NCBI RefSeq assembly: GCF_050003625.1
Contig: NC_134398.1
Coordinates: 71,477,635-71,541,634, forward strand
Length of the DNA: 64,000 nucleotides
Direction of reading: 5' to 3'
Source: Haematobia irritans
Taxonomy: Eukaryota > Arthropoda > Insecta > Diptera > Muscidae
A program made the translations under genes and the position numbers. This document shows positions 1 through 10,423 of this stretch, in pieces (positions within the stretch are counted from its first letter, which is position 1; each line of letters begins with the position of its first letter). The notes below the pieces were generated by a model, which worked only from the letters and a program-made list of their open reading frames with translations, was not told where the DNA came from and searched no databases.

Positions 1-320
1 GGTAATTCTCGTTTTCCAAAAAGAAATTGAGTCACTTGACTGCGCAATTGAGTGGAATGACTGCGCACTGCAAATAAACAACACCATGGTGAATTATCAA
101 GGTATGTCTCTATTTTAATTGGTCTATGGAGGGAGTCTATTTCAATTATGAGTGCTTTTGTGAGTCTAATACAAACGTTTTTAATGACATCTTTATCAAT
201 TTCATAAATTCTGCACTCGTCGCTAGACTTTTCAAAAGAATACCCTAAATACCAATATTGATTAAACAAAGAATCAATACCACCTTCATAACAATCAAAT
301 TTTATAGTTGGCAGTATATG
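1..320 (-). pseudogene. Unidentified coding remnant running off the left edge
   Basis: Read on the minus strand, the frame is open from just after a TAA at 321-323 to the first base of the window, about 106 codons without a stop. The composition looks protein-like, with motifs such as LDNSPW and LFAVRSHSTQLRSQV near the left edge. About 130 bp at the left edge (1 to about 131) recur in the same frame inside the element at 14592-15510, where the copy carries a nonsense change after FGKRE. I do not recognise the family. There is no start codon or clear splice acceptor at the upstream end, and an in-frame stop separates it from a further coding-like stretch (about 324-365). A transposase exon or a captured host exon are both possible. 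Confidence 0.45.
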
Positions 321-512
321 TTAGTTGAGGTTCTTAAGCTTTTGAAAGTCTAATCCGAATTTTTGTATGAAAGATCATAGTCAATTAAACTTAATACTGT
401 TCAAATTGAAAAAAAGCACCAAAAGCACTTTGAAAAGGCACTAAAAAGGCAATTTAGTGCTTTTTGATTTCCAAAAATTTGGTGCTAAAAGCATCAAATT
501 GGCATCGCTGGG
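321..512. repeat. A+T-rich flank ending in a possible hAT-type terminus
   Basis: The stretch contains repeated aaaagcac and ggcac motifs and ends with ggcatcgctg at 503-512. Read outward this is CAGCGATGCC, which resembles the CAGTGATGCC terminus of the hAT-type element at 32340. No partner end and no target duplication are in the window, so the element would extend past the left edge. The call is weak. Confidence 0.25.
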
Positions 513-1077
513 TTGTTGTGAAACTCTTTGTATATTGTTTCGGAAAATTGTTCGTGTATGAGTGCTTTCCTTTTGTCTTTGCGTTTGGCATGTTAATAAG
601 GCTGCCCTAAAAATGTGATATGTTTAAATATTATTAAATTTGAATATTAAAATGTGTATTCGGGAATAAGAGAGTGATAAAGGAAAAACTGAGACGGCGG
701 TTTTGGTTTGAAGTCAGCGTTTGATGTGTGTGGGCATGTGTTTTATTTACCTATATCGGCATCATGTTCTTCTTCTTGTGGCATAAAAAGAGACCGAGAC
801 GTCAGAGGAGTAAGTTCAAAAGTTCACGATAAGGAAATTAAAAAATTAAACAGTGACAAATACTTCAAAGGATTTTCGTAACATCTAACGAAAGGGCCCT
901 CGAAGTATTGTAGAGGTTACAAAAAATTATTGTTTGTGAGAAAATGCTTTGAAACATATTATATGTTCACATACAAGAAACATCCGAATGTTTTGGCAAT
1001 ATCCAAAAATATATATGTATGCTTCCTGCAAAATATGTTGTTGGACATATGTTAGAGAAGCGATTATTTTGGGGGTG
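513..1077 (-). mobile_element. Degenerate copy of the 'F' TA-type element (minus)
   Basis: From about 513 to 810 the sequence follows, with many changes, the same order of motifs as 5160-5400: a tgtttcggaaaa stretch, runs of attcgg/aataagag, then gtgtgggcatgtgttttatttacc. From about 925 to 1077 it matches the outer end of the F family on the minus strand (compare 44379 and 20933), including catatgttagagaagcgatt and a run of aaacatatt. It ends in gggtg followed by TA at 1078-1079. The stretch between these parts is not recognisable. Confidence 0.5.
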
Positions 1078-1172
1078 TACTGAACCTTGGTTCTGCACTG
1101 AAACAATAGGGTTGCAGGCACAAGATTTATTTTCCTTATTATAGGAATACTATTTTGCTAGCATAAAAGATG

Positions 1173-1412
1173 CAAAAGAAAGTGCACCAAAAAAAAAAAA
1201 ATAATTGTTGTATACAATCATTAATTTTTAATTGAAATGTCTTCCAATCACAGAAATGATAGTATCAATCACCGAAAGCAATTAAAGCAATTAAATAATT
1301 AATTGATATTATTAATTTTTTTGTTGATTTTTTTGTTGAATTAATTAAAATTTTAATTGGATAGTTTTGAAAAATCAATTTAAAATTTAATTGGAAATAT
1401 TCTGTGTGTCTG
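1173..1412. mobile_element. Palindromic A+T-rich MITE ('D' family)
   Basis: This is an alternation of aattaaaa, aattaattg and attgatt motifs arranged as imperfect inverted repeats, bounded by gcaccaaaaaa on the left and attctgtgtgtc on the right. The same arrangement recurs at 14100-18208 (split), 30597-30870, 41068-41250 and 42012-42393. The last copy has a demonstrable TA duplication and defines the family as non-autonomous Tc1/mariner-type. It has no coding capacity. Confidence 0.6.
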
Positions 1413-1678
1413 GTCCTTAAAATTAGGGAAATTGAGTATTTTTACATAAATGAAAAAAACTATGTTGAACCACAATTACTATTTCATATCCCTAATGGTT
1501 CTTTTTGTTTTAATTTCTTTCGTCGCACTCTTATACGAACGTAAATACTATGTTCATCGATTGTTAGCACGTTTTACTTAATCCTAACAGATTCGGAAAA
1601 AATAAGCTAAAAATATATCCATATATATTAGAACAGGTTGGTTTGTTGTGAAAAAATTATATTGCACATGTCGCTATA
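1413..1678. other. Spacer, nothing recognised
   Basis: This is A+T-rich sequence between a palindromic MITE and the DD41D element. I see no gene, tRNA or repeat shared with the rest of the window. Confidence 0.5.
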
Positions 1679-1680
1679 TA

Positions 1681-2614
1681 AAGGGTGATTCTTTTGAGGT
1701 TAGGATTTTCATGCATTAGTATTTGACAGATCACGTGGGATTTCAGACATGGTGTCAAAGAGAAAGATGCTCAGTATGCTTTGACATTTCATCATGAATA
1801 GACTTACTAACGAGCCACAACGTCGAATTTTCAGTGAATGGGCCCTAGAAAAGTTGGCAGAAAATCCGCTTTTTTATCGACAAATTTTGTTCAGCGATGA
1901 GGCTCATTTCTGGTTGAATGGCTACGTAAATAAGCAAAATTGCCGCATTTGGAGTGAAGAGCAACCAGAAGCCGTTCAAGAACTGCCCATGCATCCCGAA
2001 AAATGCACTGTTTGGTGTGGTTTGTACGCTGGTGGAATCATTGGACCGTATTTTTTCAAAGATGCTGTTGGACGCAACGTTACGGTGAATGGCGATCGCT
2101 ATCGTTCGATGCTAACAAACTTTTTGTTGCCAAAAATGGAAGAACTGAACTTGGTTGACATGTGGTTTCAACAAGATGGCGCTACATGCCACACAGCTCG
2201 CGATTCTATGGCCATTTTGAGGGAAAACTTCGGAGAACAATTCATCTCAAGAAATGGACCGGTAAGTTGGCCACCAAGATCATGCGATTTGACGCCTTTA
2301 GACTATTTTTTGTGGGGCTACGTCAAGTCTAAAGTCTACAGAAATAAGCCAGCAACTATTCCAGCATTGGAAGACAACATTTCCGAAGAAATTCGGGCTA
2401 TTCCGGCCGAAATGCTCGAAAAAGTTGCCCAAAATTGGACTTTCCGAATGGACCACCTAAGACGCAGCCGCGGTCAACATTTAAATGAAATTATCTTCAA
2501 AAAGTAAATGTCATTGACCAATCTAACGTTTCAAATAAAGAACCGATGAGATTTTGCAAATTTTATGCGTTTTTTTTAAAAAAAAAGTTATCAAGCTCTT
2601 AACAAATCACCCTT
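1681..2614 (+). mobile_element. Internally deleted DD41D mariner-like element, copy 1
   Basis: The element is 934 bp, begins AAGGGTGATT, ends AATCACCCTT, and has a TA on each side (1679-1680 and 2615-2616). The inverted repeats are only about 10 bp. Compared with the longer copy at 50043-51349 it lacks one block of 372 bp, removed between codon 7 and the codon for residue 132 of the transposase. The same deletion occurs at 35941 and 38680, so the deleted form itself has multiplied. Near identity among copies implies recent activity. Confidence 0.9.
1794..2507 (+). CDS. N-terminally deleted DD41D (rosa-type) transposase, catalytic domain
   Basis: The 237-residue frame keeps the first seven codons of the full transposase and then joins in frame to the catalytic domain. 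The acidic triad is visible as D35 (LFSDEAHFW), D128 (FQQDGATCH) and D170 (TPLDYFLWG). There are 41 residues between the second and third aspartates, the spacing used to define the rosa (DD41D) group of IS630-Tc1-mariner transposases. The deleted 124 residues should hold the helix-turn-helix region that binds the terminal repeats, so this protein is unlikely to transpose by itself. Whether it is expressed, or interferes with full-length enzyme, is unknown. Confidence 0.85.
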   Translation: MNRLTNEPQRRIFSEWALEKLAENPLFYRQILFSDEAHFWLNGYVNKQNCRIWSEEQPEAVQELPMHPEKCTVWCGLYAGGIIGPYFFKDAVGRNVTVNGDRYRSMLTNFLLPKMEELNLVDMWFQQDGATCHTARDSMAILRENFGEQFISRNGPVSWPPRSCDLTPLDYFLWGYVKSKVYRNKPATIPALEDNISEEIRAIPAEMLEKVAQNWTFRMDHLRRSRGQHLNEIIFKK

Positions 2615-2616
2615 TA

Positions 2617-2729
2617 CAATTATAGGTAGACTTTCGATATGCCTCTTATAACTAATTACACAAAAAATGAATTCATCAAAATATAATTGTTTTTACATTT
2701 ATCCTCACAAAAGTAGACTACGTTTGATA
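2617..2729. other. Short spacer
   Basis: This short sequence lies between two TA-flanked elements, and I see nothing recognisable in it. Confidence 0.4.
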
Positions 2730-3808
2730 CACGCAGAGAAGAAACATGATTGTCACAATCATATTCGAAGAGCAAAATAATATGAAAGGAGCTATTTTTG
2801 CGGCGACCATGTAACATTTTAACCTGCAACCATGTTGGCTCAGTGAAAATGGTTCTAAGAAAAATATAATTGTCCTCATCTAAAATGTTATTATATTGAT
2901 AAAAAGAATTTTGTTTGAATGAAAAGACAATGGTCACAATTTAAAATGTTATGGTATTCATTAAAAATGTTTTTCTCCTAGTTAAAAGAACATGGACCCA
3001 ACCTTTATGAAAAAACTTTTTTCATCGTCGAAAAAAGGACGCCAATTGAGAAAAGAAAACACAAAACTAATTTTTTTTATTTATTATAAACTAATTCATT
3101 GTTTATTTGTATTTATAATGCCGTTCAAGCAAACATCATATATTTTTACACACTCTATTTTATTTCAATTTCAACAATAAGTAATTATTCCATATTTACA
3201 TCGTGCTCATCAAATGTACCATATAGCAAAATGCAGAACAAAAAACAGGTACATTTTTTCAATTACACTTTCCTTTTTTTGTGGTCACATAAAACCACGT
3301 GCCACTTAAATAAATTAACACAAAACACAAAAAATCCGTATTCTTCGTCCATTCCAAGAAACAATCAACACACGACTGACGCGCAAAATGAAAATCGTGT
3401 GTACCTGGTCAAGGTTTTTATAAAATTCTTTTCGCTGTAAAAAAGTTAAAAAAAATTAAATGGTCACGAAAAAAATGTAAATGGTCTTTATGGCCATGTA
3501 ATGGTTCTAGGCATGTCTATACTCAACCTATAAAAATACTTTTTTCCCTGTAAAAAAGTAAAAAAATGGAATGGTCAGGAACATGATTTTCCCGACCATT
3601 TAATGGTTTCAAATTCTATCATTTAAATGATAAAACATGTTTGCGGTATTTGAGAACCATTCAAATGCTTATTGCCACCATACATTTTTCTCCGCTCGAA
3701 AACTATTTTTACAAAGACAAAATACATGGTTTTCGCGGCAATTACATGCTCTAGATAAACATTAAATGGATGCGGCAACCATGTCCAAACATGGTTTTTC
3801 TGTGCGTG
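2730..3808. mobile_element. TA-flanked MITE of the cacgcagagaag family, 1.08 kb
   Basis: It starts CACGCAGAGAAGAAACATG and ends with catggtttttctgtgcgtg, forming terminal inverted repeats of roughly 18 bp with mismatches. TA flanks it at 2728-2729 and 3809-3810. Inside are many copies of atggtcac/accatgt motifs. A second long copy is at 46522-47607 and a short palindromic relative at 18848-19097. Open frames inside do not resemble a transposase, so it is non-autonomous. Confidence 0.75.
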
Positions 3809-3810
3809 TA

Positions 3811-4782
3811 CGAACGAAAAAGGAGAACCCCACATTTATGGTTTTCCTGTGCTGAATGGACTATGTCCGTCCGTCTGTTTAATTGGTTGGTTCGTAGGAT
3901 AACGCACGAAGAAGCAACGAACCCTATGTTCACCCGTATACATTGCCGATAGCAATGTATGATAAAACTTCTTGACTTTGTTTTCAAAATTGTCCATATG
4001 GGGTCTAGGTTAGATAAAAAGGCAGATTAAATACTTATATAAGCCACTTTAGTTTTTTATTAGTTTATATAAAGAAGTCCATAAATAAGCCTGAACCGAT
4101 ATGAACTAAATTTCGCATACTATTTCAATCGGATCGGATGAAATTTGCTACTCTAAGAGTCTGCGGAAGTCAAATCTGGGGATCGCTTCATATGGAGGCT
4201 ATATACACACAAAGACTCAATCACGAAATTAGTTGAACCAATTTGTGTTTTTACTTTGAATAAAAATAACTGAAAATGTATACTTGATGAGACTTATGTA
4301 TTTTCATCTGCTGAATTCGAAAAAATTGTTTAAAAAAATTTTTTTGGAACTGTTTTTGATATATCCCGTTATTTTTAGCTTTGCGCTCTGTTTTCACTAA
4401 ACAAATTATATCTCGAGTTAGAAATGTTCCATTGTTGGTACTTAAATGAAAGGTATTAAGATTACGAATAATCGTGTATAATTGGATCTGTAATAAGTTA
4501 AGTGGTTCAATATCGATTCGAAAAAGTCAAATTTTCCAAATAATCGTATTTTACTATAGACCTTTTCCGCCAGAAAAGTATAAACCATTGAAAAAACGTC
4601 GGGTTTCTCTTCATGGTCGTATAGACGATACTCTAACGTAAGTAATAAGACCAACTAGAAGAAAAACGACTGAAAAATTACAAAGTTATAAGCAATTGAA
4701 TGATGCCAAATCATGGAAATATGAGCCACTCACCCACACAAAAATGCATTTCTCTGTGGCCTAGAGGCAGTTTTTGTGGGTG
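3811..4782. other. Gene-free stretch with fragments of dispersed repeats
   Basis: At about 4075-4205 there is a fragment of a common repeat with the phrases gaaccgatatgaact, cggatgaaattt and ctggggatcgctt, seen again at 7175-7335 and 7949-8060. From about 4205 a short D-type segment (acacacaaagactcaatcacgaaattagttgaac) follows. The remainder, including tctcgagttagaaatg, is mirrored by ctaactcgagatataat at about 6776-6792, so this region and the flank beyond 6738 form a loose inverted repeat around the elements between them. I see no gene. Confidence 0.5.
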
Positions 4783-5509
4783 CACTGTTACAAAAATATG
4801 TTTTTCATATGTTCCGATATAAACAAAATGTGTTTCGGGCACAATTTTTAAAAACAATATATTTAAGTGCAAACATGTAATGTTCCTAAACTAACACTAA
4901 ATGTTTGGGACACATATGTTAATATGTTAGAATATATTATGTTTGGGGCATGAATGTTTTATAAAAATAATGTGTGTGAATGTAAACATATAATTTTACA
5001 AATTTCGAGTAAACATATATATGTTGTGATATTTTATTCAGAGAGCGACAGGGAGAGAGAGTATAGAGAAAGAAATACAGATGGAAACCGGGAGGGTTGA
5101 CGAAAGATATCAACATAACACAGCGACAGAATGAAAAGGGAGCAATTTCTGTGAAACCGCTTGTATGTTGTTTCGGAAAACTGTTTTATGGTAAGGCCAA
5201 AAATTTGATATGCTTAAGTCTAAATATTATTTAATTTATTATTTATTATAAAGAGAATAGACATTCGGAACCAAGAGAATAGACATTTGAAAAAAAAACA
5301 GCAAGTGTTTTCGTCTTGAGAGCAGCATTTTATGTATGTGTGGACATGTGTTTTGTTTATCATTTTGGCATTGTGGGCAAAATTTTTTTCTTGGTCGTTA
5401 AAAGAAATCGGAACGTATGCTAACCACTGTTCCATGTGGCCAACAAATGTATGTTTCTGTTAAATAATGTTATGTTTGCATGGGCTCGTGGGCGATGCAA
5501 GCTATGCTA
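4783..5509 (-). mobile_element. F-family element, partial, minus orientation
   Basis: It begins CACTGTTACAAAAATATG and continues with the F-family terminal block (tatgttccgatataaac, then gtgtttcgggcaca). It runs through the gagagcgacagggagagag segment to a tRNA-like fragment boundary near 5430-5509. The same order occurs in reverse at 44822-46205. It is interrupted at 5510 by the Himar-like relic. Confidence 0.65.
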
Positions 5510-6677
5510 ACAGGTTGGCTGATAAGTCCCCGGTCTGACGCATAGATGGCGTCGCTAGCATTAAATGCATATTATTTGTATATAGTACCAACCTTCAAAT
5601 GATTCGCGTCAAAGTTTGACGTCTGTAAGTCAATTAGTTTGTGAGATAGATCGTCTTTTGTGAAGCAATTTCGTGTTTTGATAAAATACTGTTTTCTGAA
5701 GGGAAAAAATACGGTGGAAGCAAAAACTTGGATTGATAATGAGTTTCCGGACACTGCCTCAGGGAAATCAACAATAATTGATTGGTATGCAAAATTCAAG
5801 CGTGGTGAAATGAGCACGGAGGACGGTGAACGCAGTTAACGCCCGAAAGAGATGGTTACCGACGAAAACATCAAAAAAATCCACAAAATGATTTTGAATG
5901 ACCGTAAAATGAAGTTGATCGAGATAGCAGAGGCCTTAAAGATATCAAGGGAACGTGCTGGTCATGTCATTCATCAATATTTGGATATGCGGAAGCTCTG
6001 TGCAAAATGGGTGCCGCTCGAGCTCACATTTGACCAAAAACAACAACGTGTTGATGATTCTGAGCGGTGTTTGCAGCTGTTAACTCGTAATACACCCGAG
6101 TTTTTCCGTCGATATGTGACAATGGATGAAACATGGTTCCATCACTACACTCCTGAGTCCAATCGATAGTCGGATGAGTGGACAGCGACCGGTGAACCGT
6201 CTCCGAAGCGTTGAAAGTCTCAAAAGTCCGCTGGCAAAGTAATGGCCTCTGTTTTTTGGGATGCGCATGGAATAATTTTTATCGATTATCTTGAGAAGGG
6301 AAAAACCATCAACAGTGACTATTATATGGCGTTATTGGAGCGTTTGAAGGTCGAAATCGCGGCAAAACGGCCCCATATGACGAAGAAAAAAGTGTTGTTC
6401 CACCAAGACAACGCACCGTGCCACAAGTCATTGAGAACGATGGCAAAAATTCATGAATTGGTCTTCGAATTGCTTCCCCACCCACCGTATTCTCCAGATC
6501 TGGCCCCAGCGGCTTTTTCTTGTTCTCAGACCTCAAAAGGATGCTCGCAGGGAAAAAATTTGGCTGCAATGAAGAGGTGATCGCCGAAACTGAGGCCTAT
6601 TTATTTTGAGGTAAAACCGAAGAAGTACTACCAAAATGGTATCAAAAAATTGAAAGGTCGTTATAATCGTTGTATCG
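5510..6677 (+). mobile_element. Himar1-like (irritans subfamily) mariner relic
   Basis: The left end acaggttggctgataagt follows a TA at 5508-5509 and closely resembles the Himar1-type inverted repeat. The right inverted repeat is missing: similarity stops at about 6677 in the codons following ...RYNRCI and passes straight into F-family terminal sequence. The deletion of the right end makes the copy immobile. Confidence 0.85.
5676..6677 (+). pseudogene. Decayed irritans-type mariner transposase
   Basis: Blocks of the DD34D transposase are readable in order: an N-terminal helix-turn-helix part (KGKNTVEAKTW, then FKRGEMSTEDGER), the linker, a first catalytic D in VTMDETWFHHY, a second in FHQDNAPCHKS, and PPYSPDLAP. 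It is broken by in-frame stops near 5837, 6166 and 6212, by a frameshift right after DLAP (about 6510) that loses the third D, and by the truncation at 6677. The best continuous pieces are 5852-6169 and 6242-6580. The protein cannot be functional. Confidence 0.85.
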
Positions 6678-6737
6678 TGCCCGAAACACATTTTGTTTAT
6701 ATCGGAACATATGAAAAATATATTTTTCTAACAGTGT
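6678..6737 (+). mobile_element. F-family terminal block, plus orientation
   Basis: The sequence from tgcccgaaacac to ttctaacagtg is the same terminal block that starts at 4783, now inverted, followed by TA at 6738-6739. The two blocks therefore form an inverted pair of nearly 60 bp around the Himar-like relic. Other F copies have this block at one end only. Confidence 0.6.
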
Positions 6738-6739
6738 AC

Positions 6740-7335
6740 GACCATGGAGAGAAAAAAATGTTAATAATACATTTCTAACTCGAGATATAATTTGTGTAGT
6801 GAAAAGAGCGAAAAACTAAAAATAACGGAATATCTCAAAATCTGTCCCATAAAAATATTTTTAAAAACATACATAAGAAAAGTTGCCTCTCATCAAGTGT
6901 ACATGAATTTTTTTGTAAACTGGTGTTATTAATAATAAATTAAAAAAATCCATCATGTTGTTTGAACTGACTTAGTCTTCCGAAGATGATTAAAAAGTTA
7001 ATTGTATCAATTAATTTTTTTAATTAAAAATTAAACAAATTTAACCATTGTCTTAATTAACTTAATATTTCTATCTTGATTAAAAAGTTAATTCTATCAA
7101 TTAATTTGTTAATTGAAAAATTCAATCAACTTTTTATTGGAAAAGTTTTGTTATATTTGTTTTCTGTTTATAATTGTGGTCCGATATGGATCAATTTTTT
7201 CATGATTGCTAAGGATCATATACTAACATCACGTATCAAAGTTAACCAGATTGGATGAAATTACTCCTCCAAGATGCCCGCCCTGGAAGTCAAATTCCAT
7301 ACCTAAACTGGGGATCGGCTTATATGACTATGAAC
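6740..7335. repeat. D-type palindrome and dispersed repeat fragments
   Basis: Around 6960-7150 there are repeated attaaaaagttaattg and caattaatttttt motifs typical of the D family. From about 7175 to 7335 comes the dispersed repeat with ccgatatggatc and ctggggatcggctt. That repeat is interrupted by the hAT-type element at 7336 and resumes at 7949. Confidence 0.55.
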
Positions 7336-7948
7336 TAGGGTTTCCATATGGATAATTTTCAAAAGAGAACTTTCGCTTTTAAACAAGAGAACATTTTAAC
7401 TAAAAAAGAGTTTACAATAAAAAATTCTTTATTAAATAATGAATAATTTTATTGATGTCAAAATTAAAATAATAATAGTTTCTAATGATAGAAACAACGA
7501 AATAAATATATAATAAAACAATAAAAAACAAAAGAATCACATTTTCTTAAAAAATAAACAAAATAAATTCCAAAATACGCTGTCAAAAATATAACACACA
7601 TGTTTCTAGGATCTCGTCCACAATTGACGACGACAACGTATTGGCGTATTTACGTCGTACGTTCAATTACATCTATTTCTAATTTTACGTCGAATCGTCG
7701 TAATTGTGTTCCGGCCTTTAATTTGTCAACAGATTTAACCCAGTAAACAATTAGTGGCGAACAATTGTGACGAATTCCTACTAAATAAATAAAATTCCAT
7801 CAATCTAAGATTTTTATTTTTTTAAATAGAGTACATAAAGAGCACTGTTGGACATAAAAATACGGCATCAAAAAAAGAGAGTGAACAAAAATATACGAAC
7901 ACAAAAAGAGAACATGTTCTCTTTAAAAGAGATGTAATGGACAGCCTA
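7336..7948. mobile_element. Non-autonomous hAT-type element with 8-bp TSD
   Basis: The 613-bp element begins TAGGGTTTCCAT and ends ATGGACAGCCTA, giving a 12-bp imperfect terminal inverted repeat. The 8-bp duplication CTATGAAC is present on both sides (7328-7335 and 7949-7956). Joining the flanks restores the dispersed repeat phrase tatgaaccgatatgg. Near both ends are aaaagagaac motifs, possible subterminal repeats. No transposase remains. Confidence 0.85.
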
Positions 7949-8340
7949 CTATGAACCGATATGGACCATTTTTTGCATGGCTGCTGGAGGCCGTATACTA
8001 ACATCGGATTGGATGAAATTTTCTCTTACTAGAAACTCCGGAAGTCATATATATGGGGGCTTTACCTAAAAGAGGTACGATATGGCACATCATACTCGTA
8101 CATACATCAATAACAGTTACTTATTCCAAGTCTATGGCTTGTTTCGTCCGGAAATTAGCGCGATTTCAACAGACGGATGGACAGACATCCCTAGATAGAC
8201 TCTTAATTGCACCACGACCCAGAATATCTATACATTAAGGGGTTTGATACCAATATTTCGATGTGTTACAAAGGGAATAACAAAGTTAGTAAATGTTCTC
8301 TCCAACATAGGATGGGAGGGGAAAATTAATATTCTACGTA
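7949..8340. repeat. Dispersed muscid-type repeat, remainder
   Basis: This continues the repeat interrupted at 7336, with gaaccgatatggaccat, cggatgaaatttt and gggggcttta phrases. It has a tail containing acagacggatggacagacat and ccacgacccagaatatctatac. No protein-coding capacity is seen. Confidence 0.55.
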
Positions 8341-9008
8341 CACTCAAAAAAAAGTTTACTTGGATGCAAAGATTTTGATCTTCCTTTAAGGATTTTGGTA
8401 TTGATTCCGAGCCAAAGATGCGGCTTCTTTAAAATAAAGACATTTTTTAGGGACCTCCCTGGCTTTAAATCTAGGATCGATAAAATTAAAATTGGTTACA
8501 GATCTCCTTCATCGAATTTTTATTCTCTGTTTGCGATATATTAATAAAGGTATTCATGTACAAACAAATTCCAGTTTCAAAATCCAAATTATGCCAAGTA
8601 CTTCAAAGTACAAACTGTTTTCTTAATGCTAAAAAAAAAAACTTTAAACCAAAGATGCAAATCCTTAAAATAAGTCTTAGCCTATATTTGAAGCATTTTT
8701 ATCTTAAATTAAAAAATTCAATATGTCAGTTGAGTTAAAGACGATTTCCTTAAATTAAAAATGTTTTTCTTTATTTTAAAGAACATTTGCCTTACTTCAA
8801 AGATCTACAACTTCAACAGAGGGACGCAAAATTTCAAGATTTGTATCCTAAATTTAATGAAAAAAAATTTTTGAAGCAAGGATTATAAACTTTCTTTTAA
8901 TGAAAATGTCATTATTTTAAAGAATTTTGTCCTTAACATTGCGTAAATTTCGAGTCCTAAAATTTAAGTTGCATAAACTTCCATATTAGGTCAATATTTT
9001 TTTCAGTG
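8341..9008. mobile_element. TA-flanked MITE of the agtttacttgga family
   Basis: It starts CACTCAAAAAAAAGTTTACT and ends aatatttttttcagtg, with TA at 8339-8340 and 9009-9010. Length is 668 bp. A second copy with the same ends is at 54216-54876. The outer cact(g/c)aaaaaa motif is shared with the 600-650 bp family at 48541, 53282, 59527 and 62462, so these are probably subfamilies using one transposase. Confidence 0.75.
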
Positions 9009-9010
9009 TA

Positions 9011-10423
9011 ATACTGAAAAATACAGGAAACATTAATATTTTTTAACTTCTAGTGAAGTTCGGATCAATGTACCAGTTTGTTGTTTGTTTTGTAATCCAT
9101 GAAACATCTTCAATTAAATGATCTTGAGAGACATAAACATCGCTTAAAATGCCCCACGACATTTATAAAAATTAAATTCAGTTAAATTATTTATATTTAG
9201 ATGAAATATAATTTATTTTAATATACGGTGAATCTTGACGGGACCAGAAAATCACTTCATTATACAGAAATTATATCAGAGTACAAGAAAATGGGAAGGA
9301 AGAAGCAGTGCCTTCGAAATGTATTCATTATTGGGAGAGCTTCACTGTAATTTATTTTCAATTCATTGGAAGGACTTGAACTTATATAGTCCAAGCATTT
9401 TTCACTGGTTTATTATGATTCACTGCTGCTTCATTTATTTCTTAGTGATGTTTTTCTTCTATTGCTTCATTATTGAATGTGTGTCAGCTGTCAATTATTT
9501 TCTACAAAAAAGGGGGCGTATCACATAAGTGGAAGAGCACCTTCTTTGTGTTACATAAATAAGTGTTCCATTTCCAATTTTTGCTAAAATCTTTATACAA
9601 ACTATCTTGACAAAATACCTATTATTGTCGGCAAAGATCTTTTTGCCAAAAGATCACGTTTTTTGTGGACATTTCACATTGGTTTCTTTCACTTACTTCT
9701 TTCTGTTTTATATTTTGCAATGTCAAGAGCATCGACTTTCTTCAGACACAAAATATCTATAGTTACTCATAGCTTGTTCTAGTTGTTGTACCGTGTGTAC
9801 TCTACATTTTCCGCATTGGGTTGTAGGCATTAATTTTCGTTTCGCCATTATTGAAGAGACATTGTGTTTATCTTTAGAAAAAAAAAAAACAAAACAAATA
9901 TTCGGACTTCATCTAAACTATTAGTGTGTCGATCATGGAATCAATAACAAAGCCTACATAAGATATTTTTCTTTTTATATTTTATTTTTCGTATAATATG
10001 ACTTGAATTGATTGATTAATTGACTTTCTATAACTGTACATTTATCATCGTAGCACACATGACCAATCTATAATATGACATGCGATTGCCATATAATTGC
10101 AAGGGCACACACTAAAGATCACTTCCATAACCTGAGCTCCAAAATAGAGGAGCGTGGTGGAAATAGGATTGGTGATGTATCAGTAGACACAAGCTGAAAG
10201 AGATAGTAGATTGAAACAATGTTTGCGTCGTGGACTGAATAGATGAACCAGGACATTTGTGGCCACAGCATTCGCACGCCCAATAATTGTAAGGTTCTTG
10301 ATATTACGTTTGCTAATCTGTTCCTCTTTTGGAAACCCGCTGAATTGATCTTGAAGTTATTGGGTTTAACACTTGGGAAAGGATGAGGAGATGATATAAA
10401 ATGCACGAGTCCAAAGTGATTGA
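9011..10423. other. Mostly single-copy sequence, no gene supported
   Basis: I find no repeat family of this window here. A 97-codon plus-strand frame at 9235-9528 is hydrophobic and has no recognisable domain or splice context; I do not call it a gene. A 95-codon minus frame at 10119-10406 is equally unsupported. Confidence 0.5.

Noticed and set aside
9235..9528. A 97-codon plus-strand open frame with a hydrophobic second half
   Set aside because: No domain, no splice or promoter context and no second copy; hydrophobic residues follow from T-rich codons.
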